64,000 nt of DNA from Shimia sediminis (GCF_003990645.1 NZ_RYZK01000001.1:372001-436000), one strand, 5' to 3'; positions 15,347-24,468 are shown, numbered from the stretch's first letter. Translations and numbers: made by a program. Notes: generated by a model from the letters alone, not told the origin.

Positions 15347-16144
15347 ATGCAAGAAATGAGTCGCCTCGAAAAGGACCTGCCGATGTTTGCGATGCGCATC
15401 AGATCCATGACCGGTCTTCACTGGCTTGCGCTGTTTGGTGCGATCCTGGGGGCATGGGGTGTGCTGTATATGATGTCGCTTCCGGCGGACCTGCGCGCCG
15501 CTGGGCGGATCTACGGCAAGGACTTCTGGGTGGCGCTTTGCACGGTGACACCTGATGCGGCGGGCTACCTGCGGGTTCTGTTCATGTGGGCGCTGATGTC
15601 TGCGGCGATGATGGCACCAACCGCGTTGCCCGCCTTTGCCACATATGACGACCTGGGGCATTCGACCGAGGGCACGAGGTTTTCGCATTTGGTCTTGGGG
15701 TACCTTCTCGTGTGGCTCGGGTTCTCGGTTCTGGCGGCGGGGGTGCAAATGGCCTTGTTCCGGCTGGAACTGGTCAGTGCCTTTGGAGACAGCCAGTCAG
15801 CGCTCTTGTCTACGGGCCTTTTGGCGGTTGCTGGGCTCTATCAGTTCTCGCCGGTCAAAGAAGCCTGCCTGAGCAAGTGCCGGATGCCGCTCACGTTTTT
15901 CATGCAGCATTGGGATGAAGGGCCTTGGAAGAATGGCATGCGCCTTGGACTTGTCTGTCTGGGATGCTGCTGGGCGTTGATGCTTTTGGCCTTTGTCGGG
16001 GGCGTGATGAACATCGCCTTCATGGGGCTCGCCACAATCATCATGGTTCTGGAAAAGCTCCCGGACATCGGGCGCTGGGTGACTAAGCCCTTGGGGCTCA
16101 TTCTTTTGGCCGTTGCCGCTGGCATGGCTGTGACTGCAATTTGA
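15347..16144 (+). CDS. DUF2182 integral membrane protein
   Basis: The 265-aa protein has about six to seven transmembrane helices. Characteristic DUF2182 segments are MWALMSAAMMAPTALPAF, SPVKEACLSKCRMPLTFFMQHW (paired Cys and a Lys-rich loop) and the last helices with MNIAFMGLATIIMVLEKL. Function is not established for the family; the Cys and Met residues in the membrane suggest metal handling. Start is uncertain: ATG 15383 has AAAGGA 9 nt upstream, while ATG 15347 begins right after operator 2. First gene of the operon that leads to dmdA. Confidence 0.85.
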   Translation: MQEMSRLEKDLPMFAMRIRSMTGLHWLALFGAILGAWGVLYMMSLPADLRAAGRIYGKDFWVALCTVTPDAAGYLRVLFMWALMSAAMMAPTALPAFATYDDLGHSTEGTRFSHLVLGYLLVWLGFSVLAAGVQMALFRLELVSAFGDSQSALLSTGLLAVAGLYQFSPVKEACLSKCRMPLTFFMQHWDEGPWKNGMRLGLVCLGCCWALMLLAFVGGVMNIAFMGLATIIMVLEKLPDIGRWVTKPLGLILLAVAAGMAVTAI

Positions 16145-16169
16145 GTATTTTGAAAACGGAGGAAATCTG

Positions 16170-16799
16170 ATGGCTTTGGATCAAGTGGGCACAGTGCCCT
16201 GGACCATCAAAGGGGAGCTAATCCTCAACTGTAACTGCACCGTGTTTTGCCCGTGCGTCGTGAGCCTGGGTAAGCATCCGCCAACAGAGGGCCACTGTCA
16301 GGCCTGGGCTGGTGTGCGCATCGACGAAGGCCAATATGGTGACGAGGATCTCTCTGGCTTGAACGTCGGCCTGTTCCTGGAGATTCCCGGCAACATGGGT
16401 CGCGGTAACTGGAAGGCGGCGGCGTTTATCGACGACCGTGCCTCCGAGGCCGCCTATGAGGGTTTGGTCAACATTTTCAGCGGTGCCGCGCGCGGAACTA
16501 CCGGTCTGTTTGGCCTGCTTGTCAGCGAGTTTCTTGGTGCTGAGCGTGAGGAAGTGATCTTTGAAACCGAAGGCAACGAACGTCGCCTGATGGTTGGTAA
16601 AAAGATTCAGGGTGCCGTTGTGCCGGTTGAGGGCAAAGGCGGCGAAGACATCGTCGTCACCAACACCGAATACTGGATGGGGCCGGACATCACCGTCGCG
16701 ACCGCCACAAAAGGCAAGGTTCGTGCGTTTGGCCGGGTTTGGGATTTTGACGGTCGCTCAGCCGAAATCTGTCAGATCGACTGGAAGGGCCCACGCTGA
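16170..16799 (+). CDS. DUF1326 domain protein, 209 aa
   Basis: The N terminus carries a compact Cys cluster, NCNCTVFCPC (about residues 20-29) with HCQAW a little later, a likely metal site. The remaining ~170 residues are a beta-rich domain (WKAAAFIDDRASEAAYEGL, IFSGAARGTTGLFGLL). This is the DUF1326 pattern, often encoded next to DUF2182 as here. GGAGGAAATCTG precedes the ATG. The next gene overlaps its stop (TGATG). The pair may form a metal- or oxyanion-handling unit, which is inference. Confidence 0.85.
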   Translation: MALDQVGTVPWTIKGELILNCNCTVFCPCVVSLGKHPPTEGHCQAWAGVRIDEGQYGDEDLSGLNVGLFLEIPGNMGRGNWKAAAFIDDRASEAAYEGLVNIFSGAARGTTGLFGLLVSEFLGAEREEVIFETEGNERRLMVGKKIQGAVVPVEGKGGEDIVVTNTEYWMGPDITVATATKGKVRAFGRVWDFDGRSAEICQIDWKGPR

Positions 16800-17314
16800 T
16801 GATCTCGGCTGGATACTGTCAGATGATGGCACGTTACAACGCGTGGCAGAACGGGCAGGTAAAGGCCGCGGCTGAAAGGCTGACCGAGGCTGATTTGCGC
16901 GCCGATCGTGGTGCGTTTTTCGGCGGGATCATGGGCACGCTGAACCATCTTTTGTGGGGCGATTTGTTGTGGATGTCCCGTTTTGATGGCGGCGCGGCGC
17001 CGCAGGAAACCATCAAGGCCAGCGTTGGATTGTGCCCAACGCTGGCCGTCTGGGGCGCGGAGCGGTTCCGTGCGGACGGGCGCATTCTGCAATGGGCCGA
17101 AAAGGTGCATGAGATTGATCTGACTGGCGACATCTCTTGGTTCTCAGGTGCGCAGAACCGGGATGTGACCATTCCAATGGCTCAGGCCGTCACCCATTTC
17201 TTTAACCACCAGACCCATCACCGCGGCCAAGTGCATGCCATGTTGACCGCGGTGGGTCAAAATCCGGGCGATACGGATCTCGCGTTCCTGCCCGAGGAGG
17301 CATCATGGCTGTAA
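16799..17314 (+). CDS. DinB family protein, 171 aa
   Basis: The 171-aa protein is a four-helix DinB/YfiT-like protein. It has MARYNAWQNGQV in helix 1, the first metal His in GTLNHLLWGDLLWMSRF, and HFFNHQTHHRGQVHAML with the other His ligands. Members are metal-dependent transferases, often thiol-dependent, or DNA-damage-inducible proteins. It lies between DUF1326 (1-nt overlap) and dmdA (10-nt overlap), so it is translated as part of the DMSP operon. Confidence 0.88.
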   Translation: MISAGYCQMMARYNAWQNGQVKAAAERLTEADLRADRGAFFGGIMGTLNHLLWGDLLWMSRFDGGAAPQETIKASVGLCPTLAVWGAERFRADGRILQWAEKVHEIDLTGDISWFSGAQNRDVTIPMAQAVTHFFNHQTHHRGQVHAMLTAVGQNPGDTDLAFLPEEASWL

Positions 17315-18402
17315 TCGTTCCCTCGCGCCGTGTGCGCAAAACCCCGTTCACACCCGGTGTCGAGGCGGCAGGGGTCAAGGCCTATACGGTCTACAACCAC
17401 ATGCTGTTGCCAGTCGTTTTTGAGAGCGTTGAAGCGGATGCCGCGCATCTGAAAGAGCATGTGCAGGTTTGGGATGTGGCGGTGGAGCGCCAGGTTTCGA
17501 TCAAGGGGCCGGATGCCCTGCGGTTGATGAAGCTGATCAGCCCGCGCGATATGGATCGGATGCAGCCTGATCAGTGCTATTACGTACCGACAGTGGACCA
17601 CAATGGCGGCATGCTGAACGATCCGGTGTCAATCAAACTGGCCGAGGACCATTTTTGGCTAAGCCTTGCTGACGGCGATGCCCTGCAGTTTGCCCTTGGG
17701 CTGGCGATTGCCAAGGGGTTTGATGTCGAGATTGTAGAACCCGATGTATCGCCACTGGCGGTGCAGGGTCCTAAGGCGGATGACCTGATGGCGCGGGTCT
17801 TTGGCGACGTGGTGCGGGACATCCGATTTTTCCGATACAAGCGGTTGGCGTTTCAGGACACTGAATTTGTCGTGGCGCGGTCGGGTTGGTCAAAGCAGGG
17901 CGGGTTCGAGATTTACGTTGAGGGTAGTGACTATGGCATGCTGCTTTGGGATGCCTTGTTTGCGGCGGGCGAAGACTTGAACGTGCGCGCGGGATGCCCG
18001 AACAACATCGAGCGGATCGAAAGCGGATTGTTGTCGTTCGGCTCTGACATGCGGCGCGAGAACACGCCGGTGGAATGCGGCCTGGGCAAATTCTGCAACA
18101 GCCCTGAGGAATACATCGGTCGGGCGGCCATTGAGGCCCAGCTGCGCGATGGCCCCCCAAGGCAAATTCGCGCGGTGGCGATCTCGGGTGATAGAATTCA
18201 CAGCTGTAGCGAAGGTTGGCCGATGCTGGCGGATGGTAAACAGGTTGGGCTGGTGGCAAGTGCGGTTTGGTCGCCAGAGTTTCAGACGAACGTTGCCATC
18301 GGCATGGTGGATCGCAGCCATTGGGACGCAGGGACCGTGACCGAGATTGCGACGGAACATGGGATGCGCGAAGCGACTGTTCAGAAATCTTTCTGGCGGT
18401 AG
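17305..18402 (+). CDS. dmdA: Dimethylsulfoniopropionate (DMSP) demethylase
   Basis: DmdA moves a methyl group from DMSP to tetrahydrofolate, giving methylmercaptopropionate, the first step of the demethylation pathway in marine bacteria. The 365-aa product has the GcvT fold and DmdA-specific stretches: PSRRVRKTPFTPGVEAAGVKAYTVY at the start (positions 6-30), HVQVWDVAVERQVSIKGPDA, LISPRDMDRM, QCYYVPTVDHNGGMLNDPV, and GWSKQGGFEIYVEGS. Close GcvT-like relatives exist, but these segments and the adjacent acuI favour DmdA. GAGGAGG stands 5 nt before ATG 17305. Confidence 0.92.
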   Translation: MAVIVPSRRVRKTPFTPGVEAAGVKAYTVYNHMLLPVVFESVEADAAHLKEHVQVWDVAVERQVSIKGPDALRLMKLISPRDMDRMQPDQCYYVPTVDHNGGMLNDPVSIKLAEDHFWLSLADGDALQFALGLAIAKGFDVEIVEPDVSPLAVQGPKADDLMARVFGDVVRDIRFFRYKRLAFQDTEFVVARSGWSKQGGFEIYVEGSDYGMLLWDALFAAGEDLNVRAGCPNNIERIESGLLSFGSDMRRENTPVECGLGKFCNSPEEYIGRAAIEAQLRDGPPRQIRAVAISGDRIHSCSEGWPMLADGKQVGLVASAVWSPEFQTNVAIGMVDRSHWDAGTVTEIATEHGMREATVQKSFWR

Positions 18403-18489
18403 CGTGAGCGGCGGGGGCAGGGTGCCTCCGGCGGGAGTATTTTTGGCAACACGAAGCCTGGTTTGGGATTTGGTGAAATGGAGAGAACT

Positions 18490-19482
18490 ATGTTCAACGC
18501 TTTGGTGATGGAACAGAACGAAGACGGTTTGGCCGCGGCCAATCTGAAGCAGATCGATGAAGATGCATTGCCCGAAGGCAATGTAACTGTGGCGGTGGAG
18601 TATTCCACCGTGAACTACAAGGATGGTTTGTGCTTGTCGGCCAAAGGTGGCGGGCTGGTGCGCAAATACCCCCATGTGCCGGGAATTGATTTCGCAGGAA
18701 CCGTCGAAGCCTCGGACGATGACCGATACAAGCCTGGCGACAAGGTTGTGCTGACCGGTTGGCGTGTGGGTGAGATGCATTGGGGTGGTTACGCCCAGAA
18801 GGCTCGGGTCAAGGCCGATTGGCTGGTGCCGCTGCCTACTGGTTTGACTACGAAACAGGCGATGGCCGTAGGCACCGCAGGATTTACCTCGATGCTGGCT
18901 GTCATGGCATTGGAAGACCACGGGCTGAAGCCGGGGCAGGGACCGGTGCTGGTCACAGGGGCCGCAGGCGGCGTTGGCTCGGTCGCGACGGCGATCCTGG
19001 CTAATCTGGGGTATGAGGTTGCCGGTGTAACCGGACGCCCGGAAAGCGGCGACTATCTGAAGTCTCTGGGGGCCACGTCCATAGTGCCACGTGAAGAACT
19101 GAACGAGACCACCAAGCGTCCACTGGAAGCAGAAACCTGGGCTGGGTGCGTTGACGCCGTCGGCGGTGACATGTTGGCGCGGGTGCTGGGGCAGATGAAG
19201 TATGGCGCGTCGGTTTCGTCTGTTGGGTTAGCGGGCGGCGCGGCGTTGCCAGCAACCGTGATTCCGTTTCTGCTGCGGGGCGTCAACCTATTGGGCATCG
19301 ACTCGGTTATGCAACCTTATGCAAACCGACTGCGTGCCTGGGAACGGATCGCCAAGGATTTGCCCATGGACAAGTTGGAAGCGATGGTCCACTCGGCGAC
19401 TTTGTCGGATTTACCACAATTAGGGGCCGACATCCTGAAGGGCCAAGTACAGGGTCGAGCGGTAGTCGACGTCAACGCCTGA
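18490..19482 (+). CDS. acuI: Acrylyl-CoA reductase AcuI
   Basis: AcuI reduces acryloyl-CoA to propionyl-CoA with NADPH and detoxifies acrylate formed from DMSP. The 330-aa MDR-type oxidoreductase has STVNYKDGL, HVPGIDFAGTVEAS, VVLTGWRVGEMHWGGYAQ, the NADPH loop VTGAAGGVGSVA, and LLGIDSVMQP near the end, with no zinc-binding Cys set. ATG 18490 has GGAGAG 5 nt upstream. It follows dmdA after 87 nt and is probably cotranscribed, as in other roseobacters. Confidence 0.93.
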   Translation: MFNALVMEQNEDGLAAANLKQIDEDALPEGNVTVAVEYSTVNYKDGLCLSAKGGGLVRKYPHVPGIDFAGTVEASDDDRYKPGDKVVLTGWRVGEMHWGGYAQKARVKADWLVPLPTGLTTKQAMAVGTAGFTSMLAVMALEDHGLKPGQGPVLVTGAAGGVGSVATAILANLGYEVAGVTGRPESGDYLKSLGATSIVPREELNETTKRPLEAETWAGCVDAVGGDMLARVLGQMKYGASVSSVGLAGGAALPATVIPFLLRGVNLLGIDSVMQPYANRLRAWERIAKDLPMDKLEAMVHSATLSDLPQLGADILKGQVQGRAVVDVNA

Positions 19483-19502
19483 CTGGACCAAAAGCCGAAA
19501 CA

Positions 19503-19532
19503 CTCCCCAAAGCGGGCAACCGCTTCGGGGAG
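19503..19532. terminator. Hairpin between acuI and SRPBCC gene
   Basis: CTCCCC-A-AAGCGG pairs with CCGCTT-C-GGGGAG around a GCAA tetraloop, a strong 12-bp stem with one mismatch. It lies between two convergent genes. No T-run follows, so it may be a weak or Rho-assisted terminator. Confidence 0.6.
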
Positions 19533-19536
19533 GTCA

Positions 19537-19923
19537 CTACAAGATGGCAGACAGTCCCGAGACGTAGCTGTCCCAGCCAAGATCATGGTTGGTGAGGCTT
19601 TCTTGCGATGTGAAGCCCTCGTGTAGTATGTCGAGCCGTGTGTCTTCTCCATCAGGATGGAAACAGACCATTATCCACGTCTCTTCGTCTGCCCCATTCC
19701 ATCGCCAAGAGTAACGCAAGCGTTGCTCTGGCCGAACTTCGCTGAACGTGCCTTCGCAATCGGCAGTATTGTTTTCTGGCGTCATGAAGAGTTGATAGCG
19801 TCCACCAACCCGAGGCTCGACGTTCATGCGGATTGCAGGGGGGATCACGGTCTGCGAGGAAACCCAGGCGGCGTAGACCGTGGCGACCGGGGCCGGGATT
19901 TTATAGGATTTGCGGATTTTCAA
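19537..19923 (-). CDS. SRPBCC / AHSA1-like protein, 128 aa
   Basis: The 128-aa product has the START-like layout of the AHSA1 group: SYKIPAPVATVYAAWVSS at the N terminus, VEPRVGGRYQLFM, CEGTFSEVRPEQRLRYSWRW, and the C-terminal helix NHDLGWDSYVSGLSAIL (HxLGWxxYL). Such proteins bind small hydrophobic ligands or polyketides; no partner is encoded nearby. It is convergent with acuI. Confidence 0.87.
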   Translation of the reverse strand: MKIRKSYKIPAPVATVYAAWVSSQTVIPPAIRMNVEPRVGGRYQLFMTPENNTADCEGTFSEVRPEQRLRYSWRWNGADEETWIMVCFHPDGEDTRLDILHEGFTSQESLTNHDLGWDSYVSGLSAIL

Positions 19924-20089
19924 TTTGGCGCCTTTGATCGGGATTTTGGGGTAGGTATGAGTTTAGCAGGCCATCCGGGTTGGGCCAAATTTCGCGCAGC
20001 AAAAAAAGAGTAGGCCCTGTGCTTTAGACCTCTGTCAGACCCTAAACTGATGCGATAGGGTCTTGGGGAAGTTGAATGAGGGCGCGCTG

Positions 20090-20509
20090 ATGACCTATGA
20101 CAGTGATAACATTTTCGCAAAGATTCTGAGGGGCGAAATCCCGTGTGAGAAGCTTTATGAAGATGAAGAGACTTTTGTTTTTATGGACATCATGCCGCGC
20201 GCGGATGGGCATTGTTTGGTCATCCCTAAAACCCCGTGTCGCAACATGCTGGATGCCTCGGTAGAGCAGTTGGCTGCCTGCCTGAACACAGTGCAAAAGA
20301 TCAGCCACGCTTGCATGGATGCTTTTGACGCGCAAGGGATCACTTTGCAGCAATTCAACGAACCAGCAGGTGGCCAAGAGGTTTACCACCTGCATTTCCA
20401 TATCCTTCCGCGTCACGAGGGCCTAAAACTGCGCCCTCCAGGGCAAATGGCGGACTTCGCTGTGTTGAAGCAACAGGCGGATAAAATTCGCAAGGCGCTC
20501 GCGAGGTAG
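20090..20509 (+). CDS. HIT family nucleotide-binding hydrolase
   Basis: The 139-aa protein has NIFAKILRGEIPCEKLYEDE near the start, FMDIMPRADGHCLVIPK in the middle, NEPAGGQEVYHLHFHILPR carrying the HxHxH catalytic triad, then a basic tail. HIT proteins of this type cleave AMP-containing dinucleotides or AMP-amines. I preferred ATG 20090, with GAGGG upstream, over a nine-codon extension. EamA starts 7 nt downstream. Confidence 0.93.
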   Translation: MTYDSDNIFAKILRGEIPCEKLYEDEETFVFMDIMPRADGHCLVIPKTPCRNMLDASVEQLAACLNTVQKISHACMDAFDAQGITLQQFNEPAGGQEVYHLHFHILPRHEGLKLRPPGQMADFAVLKQQADKIRKALAR

Positions 20510-20516
20510 ACCCCAA

Positions 20517-21407
20517 ATGCGATTTAATCCTCCCTCGGCCGGTTTTGCTTCGGTCGCTGTATTTGTGTCCGCCTCGGCCTGGGGGCTGTACTGGATTCCA
20601 CTGCGTGCGCTGGACGAACAAGGCGTGGGAGGCAGCTGGGCCGTCGCCCTGCTGAACGCCCCTGCAGCGCTGGTGCTTGCAGTCATTGTTCTTTTCCAGT
20701 TACAGGCACATCGCGGACATATGCGCGATGCAGCAGCCATCGGGCTGGCGACAGGTCTTGGTCTCGCGTTGTATGGAATTGGAATTGCACACACGACTGT
20801 CATGCGGGCAACGCTGTTGTTCTATCTCACGCCCGTTTGGGCGACGCTGATCGGCATAGTCTGGCTGGAGGAAAAGGCTGGGGTGTTGCGCTGGGTGGCA
20901 ATCGGCATTGGGCTAGTGGGCCTGCTTTTGCTAGTGTCAGGTGGCGACGGATCTACTTCATTGGGGATCGGGGATGTCTTTGCCTTTTTCTCCGGCGTCG
21001 CTTGGGCCATTGGGGCCTCCATGATCAAGAAATACGAAGGCGTGCCCCTGGCTGGCATGACGATGTTCCAGTTCACTGCGACCACCTTTTTTGGCTTGCT
21101 ATTAGGGGCAGTGGCTGGCGTGCTGCATGTTCCGGATCAAGGGGCTTTGCTAGCGGCCTTGCCTTATGGCGCGTCGATCTCGATCCTGTTGATAATTCCG
21201 GCAGTGATTGTGCTGTTCTGGGCGCAAAAATTCCTGTTTCCGGGGCGAGTGGGGTTGTTGATGATGTCCGAAGTTTTGGTTGCCGGAATTACGGCCAGCC
21301 TATTCTTGCCACATGAACGGATGAATGGTGTGGAATGGGCTGGGGCGGCGTTGATTCTTAGTGCCTGTCTGGTTGAAGTTCTTCTGACACCATCGGAACA
21401 GACCTAG
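20517..21407 (+). CDS. EamA/DMT-family membrane transporter
   Basis: The 296-aa product has ten predicted helices arranged as two EamA repeats: WGLYWIPLRALDE with LYGIGIAHTTVMRATLLFYLTPVWATL and WLEEKAGVLRW in the first, FAFFSGVAWAIGASMIKKYEG, then LFWAQKFLFPGRVGLLMMSEVLV in the second. These proteins export or import metabolites such as amino acids; the substrate cannot be told. It is 7 nt after the HIT gene, in the same transcript. Confidence 0.92.
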   Translation: MRFNPPSAGFASVAVFVSASAWGLYWIPLRALDEQGVGGSWAVALLNAPAALVLAVIVLFQLQAHRGHMRDAAAIGLATGLGLALYGIGIAHTTVMRATLLFYLTPVWATLIGIVWLEEKAGVLRWVAIGIGLVGLLLLVSGGDGSTSLGIGDVFAFFSGVAWAIGASMIKKYEGVPLAGMTMFQFTATTFFGLLLGAVAGVLHVPDQGALLAALPYGASISILLIIPAVIVLFWAQKFLFPGRVGLLMMSEVLVAGITASLFLPHERMNGVEWAGAALILSACLVEVLLTPSEQT

Positions 21408-21478
21408 AGGCCGGAATCACCTTGCAAGCGCGCAATCTCTGACGCAACCTGCGCGAAAATGTGACTTCTGGAGCCAAC

Positions 21479-22702
21479 ATGCAGCTTGATATCGATTTTG
21501 TCCGCAGTCAGTTTCCGGCCTTTGCGGAGCCGTCTCTTGAGGGTCAGGCGTTTTTTGAAAACGCAGGTGGTTCGTATACGTGTCAGCCGGTGATCGACCG
21601 CCTCACGCGGTTCTATCACCAGCGCAAGGTACAGCCCTATGGACCCTACGCGGCGTCGCAACTCGGCGGAGCTGAAATGGACGAGGCGCGGGTGCGATTG
21701 GCCGCAATTCTTGGTGTGGAGACGGATGAGCTGAGCTTCGGCCCCTCGACCACGCAGAACACCTATGTGTTGGCTCAGGCCTTTCGCCAGTGGATGAAAC
21801 CGGGCGATGCGATCATTGTGACCAATCAGGATCATGAAGCCAACACAGGCCCATGGCGGCGTCTGGCCGAGGCAGGCGTTGAAGTGCGAGAGTGGCAAAT
21901 TGATCCTGAGAGCGGGCATCTTGATCTGGAAAAGCTTGAAGATCTGCTGGATGATGACGTGCGACTGGTTTGCTTTCCGCATTGCTCAAACGTTGTCGGT
22001 GAGATCAACCCTGTTGCCGAGATTTCGGCCCGCGCGCATGCCGCAGGGGCCTTTGTCTGCGTTGATGGCGTGAGCTATGCGCCGCATGGATTGCCTGACG
22101 TCGGCGCGATGGGGGCGGATATCTATCTGTTTTCAAGCTATAAAACTTACGGGCCTCATCAGGGCATTATGGTAATCCGCCGGGCCTTGGGGCGCATGCT
22201 GCCCAATCAAGCGCACTATTTTAACGCGGACACGCTTTACAAACGCTTCACCCCGGCCGGTCCCGATCACGCACAAGTTGCGGCCAGTGCCGGCATGGCA
22301 GATTACATAGATGCACTGGCCGCCCACCATGGCGTGGGGGAGGATACGCCCGGCGGGCGTGGCGAAGCAGTGCACGACCTGATGCGAGCACACGAGCAGC
22401 GATTGCTGCAGCCGCTTCTTGATTGGGCAGCTAGTCGGAACTCAGTGCGGCTGTTGGGCCCTGAGACTGCGGAAAACCGTGCACCGACAGTGGCTCTGGC
22501 ATGCGAAAAACCAGGCTATGCGCTTGCAGAGGCTTTGGGCGAGCATGGGATTATGGCCGGAGGTGGCGACTTTTATGCGGTGCGCGCATTGGAAGCACAG
22601 GGTGTAGACCTTGACAAAGGCGTCCTGCGTCTCAGCTTTGTGCACTACACCTCTCAAGTCGAGATGGATCAGCTTCTGAACGCGCTGGAAGCCGTGTTGT
22701 AG
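21479..22702 (+). CDS. Class V aminotransferase, cysteine-desulfurase-like
   Basis: The 407-aa PLP enzyme has the class V order: FENAGGSYTCQPV near the start, FGPSTTQNTYVLAQAF (cofactor phosphate region), ITNQDHEANTGPW, CVDGVSYAPHG with the ring-contacting Asp, the Schiff-base Lys in FSSYKTYGPHQG, and a C-terminal EAQGVDLDKGVLRLSFVHY. It lacks the Cys-containing active loop of SufS/IscS, so the desulfurase activity is doubtful; it belongs to the desulfurase-like subgroup. ATG 21479 has GGAG upstream. Confidence 0.88.
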   Translation: MQLDIDFVRSQFPAFAEPSLEGQAFFENAGGSYTCQPVIDRLTRFYHQRKVQPYGPYAASQLGGAEMDEARVRLAAILGVETDELSFGPSTTQNTYVLAQAFRQWMKPGDAIIVTNQDHEANTGPWRRLAEAGVEVREWQIDPESGHLDLEKLEDLLDDDVRLVCFPHCSNVVGEINPVAEISARAHAAGAFVCVDGVSYAPHGLPDVGAMGADIYLFSSYKTYGPHQGIMVIRRALGRMLPNQAHYFNADTLYKRFTPAGPDHAQVAASAGMADYIDALAAHHGVGEDTPGGRGEAVHDLMRAHEQRLLQPLLDWAASRNSVRLLGPETAENRAPTVALACEKPGYALAEALGEHGIMAGGGDFYAVRALEAQGVDLDKGVLRLSFVHYTSQVEMDQLLNALEAVL

Positions 22703-22812
22703 GTCGATTTCCAGTGGTTTTGCCGTATTCTGCGGCGCGGCAACAGAAAATCTTGCCCAAACCGAATTAGTCGGATTAGCATCACGAGGACCAACCGCGG
22801 GGGAGAATGCGG

Positions 22813-24021
22813 ATGATCCTGACAACCACTAATGGGCAGACGGGGCTGCCTCGGTATTTTGCACGGGTTTTTGACATTGCGAGGCGGATCAACCGTGGTC
22901 GCATTGATTTTGTTCTGAATGATGGCCGCACTTTCCGCGCCGAAGGTGCGCTTCCTGGTCCCGTAAGCGAAGTGTCAATCCACAATATAGATACTTTTGC
23001 TCGGCTGGTCCGGGAAGGAGATCTTGGATTTTGCGATGCCTACATCGAAGGCTGGTGGAGCACGCCTGATCTGCAAGCGTTTCTGGATTTCCTGCGATCG
23101 GACAACGACGTTTTGTATGATGGGTTTCCGGGTATGACGTTTGTGCGTGTCTATGAACGCATGCGCCACTGGATGAACCGAAACACACGAGAACAGGCCA
23201 AAAAGAACATCAGCTACCACTATGATCTTGGCAATGATTTCTATGGGTTGTGGCTCGACGATACGATGACATATTCGTCAGCTCTGTTTCGCACAGGACA
23301 AGAAAGCCTGGAGGCCGCCCAGACCCAAAAATATGCTTCGATGGTGGATCAAATGGGAGCTGAACCAGGGGATCACGTGCTGGAGATCGGTTGCGGCTGG
23401 GGCGGCTTTGCAGAATATGCCGCGAAAGAGCGAGGGTTGAACGTGACCTGCCTGACGATCAGTCAGGAACAGATCAACTATGCGAGGGAACGTATTGAAA
23501 AGGCAGGTCTTTCCGACAGGGTAACATTCAAGCTTCAGGATTACCGCGACGAGACCGGCGAGTACGATGGTATTGCCAGCATCGAGATGTTTGAGGCGGT
23601 GGGCGAAAAGTACTGGCCTGCCTATTTTGATACCGTGCGTGAGAGGCTGAAACCCGGAAAGAATGCGACCCTTCAGATCATCACCTTGGCCGAAGAACGT
23701 TTTGAGTCCTATCGAAAAGGTGTCGACTTTATTCAAAAATACATCTTCCCTGGCGGTATGTTGCCCAGCCCCGGCGCGCTGCGCAGCGAAGTACAAAGGG
23801 CTGGGATGGAATTTCTGTCGTCGCTGGAATTCGGGGAAAGTTACAGCCAAACCCTGCGGCGGTGGCACGATACCTTCAACGATAAGTGGAACGACGTGCA
23901 GACGCTGGGGTTTGATGATCGATTTCGCCGCATGTGGAATTTCTATCTCACCTCTTGCGCCGCCGCGTTTCACAGCGGAAACTGCGACGTAACACAGATC
24001 ACAATACGCAGGCCCGGCTGA
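22813..24021 (+). CDS. cfa: Cyclopropane-fatty-acyl-phospholipid synthase
   Basis: Cfa methylates the double bond of membrane acyl chains with SAM. The 402-aa product has an N-terminal lipid-binding part (GRIDFVLNDGRTFRAEG, CDAYIEGWWSTPDL), then SYHYDLGNDFYGLWLDDTMTYSSA (residues with conserved Tyr), the SAM loop VLEIGCGWGGFAEYA, and KGVDFIQKYIFPGG. ATG 22813 has GGGGAG 7 nt upstream; ATG 22807 is nearly in the ribosome site. In Rhodobacter a cfa gene is an RpoE target, but I see no TGATCC promoter here. Its stop overlaps trgA. Confidence 0.93.
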   Translation: MILTTTNGQTGLPRYFARVFDIARRINRGRIDFVLNDGRTFRAEGALPGPVSEVSIHNIDTFARLVREGDLGFCDAYIEGWWSTPDLQAFLDFLRSDNDVLYDGFPGMTFVRVYERMRHWMNRNTREQAKKNISYHYDLGNDFYGLWLDDTMTYSSALFRTGQESLEAAQTQKYASMVDQMGAEPGDHVLEIGCGWGGFAEYAAKERGLNVTCLTISQEQINYARERIEKAGLSDRVTFKLQDYRDETGEYDGIASIEMFEAVGEKYWPAYFDTVRERLKPGKNATLQIITLAEERFESYRKGVDFIQKYIFPGGMLPSPGALRSEVQRAGMEFLSSLEFGESYSQTLRRWHDTFNDKWNDVQTLGFDDRFRRMWNFYLTSCAAAFHSGNCDVTQITIRRPG

Positions 24022-24464
24022 TGCCCACAGGATCGAAACTCATTGGCGCCCTTTGCCTTGGCATTTTGGGCGCGCTTGTCGCTGAACTGACCAAGCCGCA
24101 ATTTCCCGAGGGTACGCCCTTTGGCTACTACACCTTTGTGTGCGGCGGTTTTGGGTTGCTGATCGGTTGGCGTGTTTTGGGCGCACGTGCAACTGGCAAA
24201 GGGCTCACAGATTCGATCAATAACGGCATCACTGCAGTGGTGGCCCAAGTGCTGGTGACACTCTTTGCACTGTCGTCCTATGAGATGATTGCTCAGTCCA
24301 TGCGCTATCGCTATAGCGACCTGACAGAGGCGCTTCGAGGTGTAATCGAGATTGGTGGTGGATACGCCTTGCATCTTTTGAGTACGCAGGTTCTTACCAC
24401 ATTGGTTATTGGCGCTGTGCTGTCCGGAGTAATTGCCGATTTTGCCTATCGGCATTGGAGATAA
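24021..24464 (+). CDS. trgA: Tellurite resistance protein TrgA
   Basis: The 147-aa product starts inside the cfa stop codon (TGATG). It has four predicted transmembrane helices (GALCLGILGALVAELT, TFVCGGFGLLIGWRVLGA, ITAVVAQVLVTLFALSSYEM, VLTTLVIGAVLSGVIADFAY) and matches TrgA, an inner-membrane protein from the Rhodobacter sphaeroides tellurite locus. How it protects is not known. The following trgB and cysK recreate the Rhodobacter gene order. Confidence 0.88.
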   Translation: MPTGSKLIGALCLGILGALVAELTKPQFPEGTPFGYYTFVCGGFGLLIGWRVLGARATGKGLTDSINNGITAVVAQVLVTLFALSSYEMIAQSMRYRYSDLTEALRGVIEIGGGYALHLLSTQVLTTLVIGAVLSGVIADFAYRHWR

Positions 24465-24468
24465 GCTT

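Noticed and set aside
17890-18921. Minus-strand 343-codon frame across dmdA and acuI
   Set aside because: Spans two good genes on the other strand and the gap between them; no coding features.
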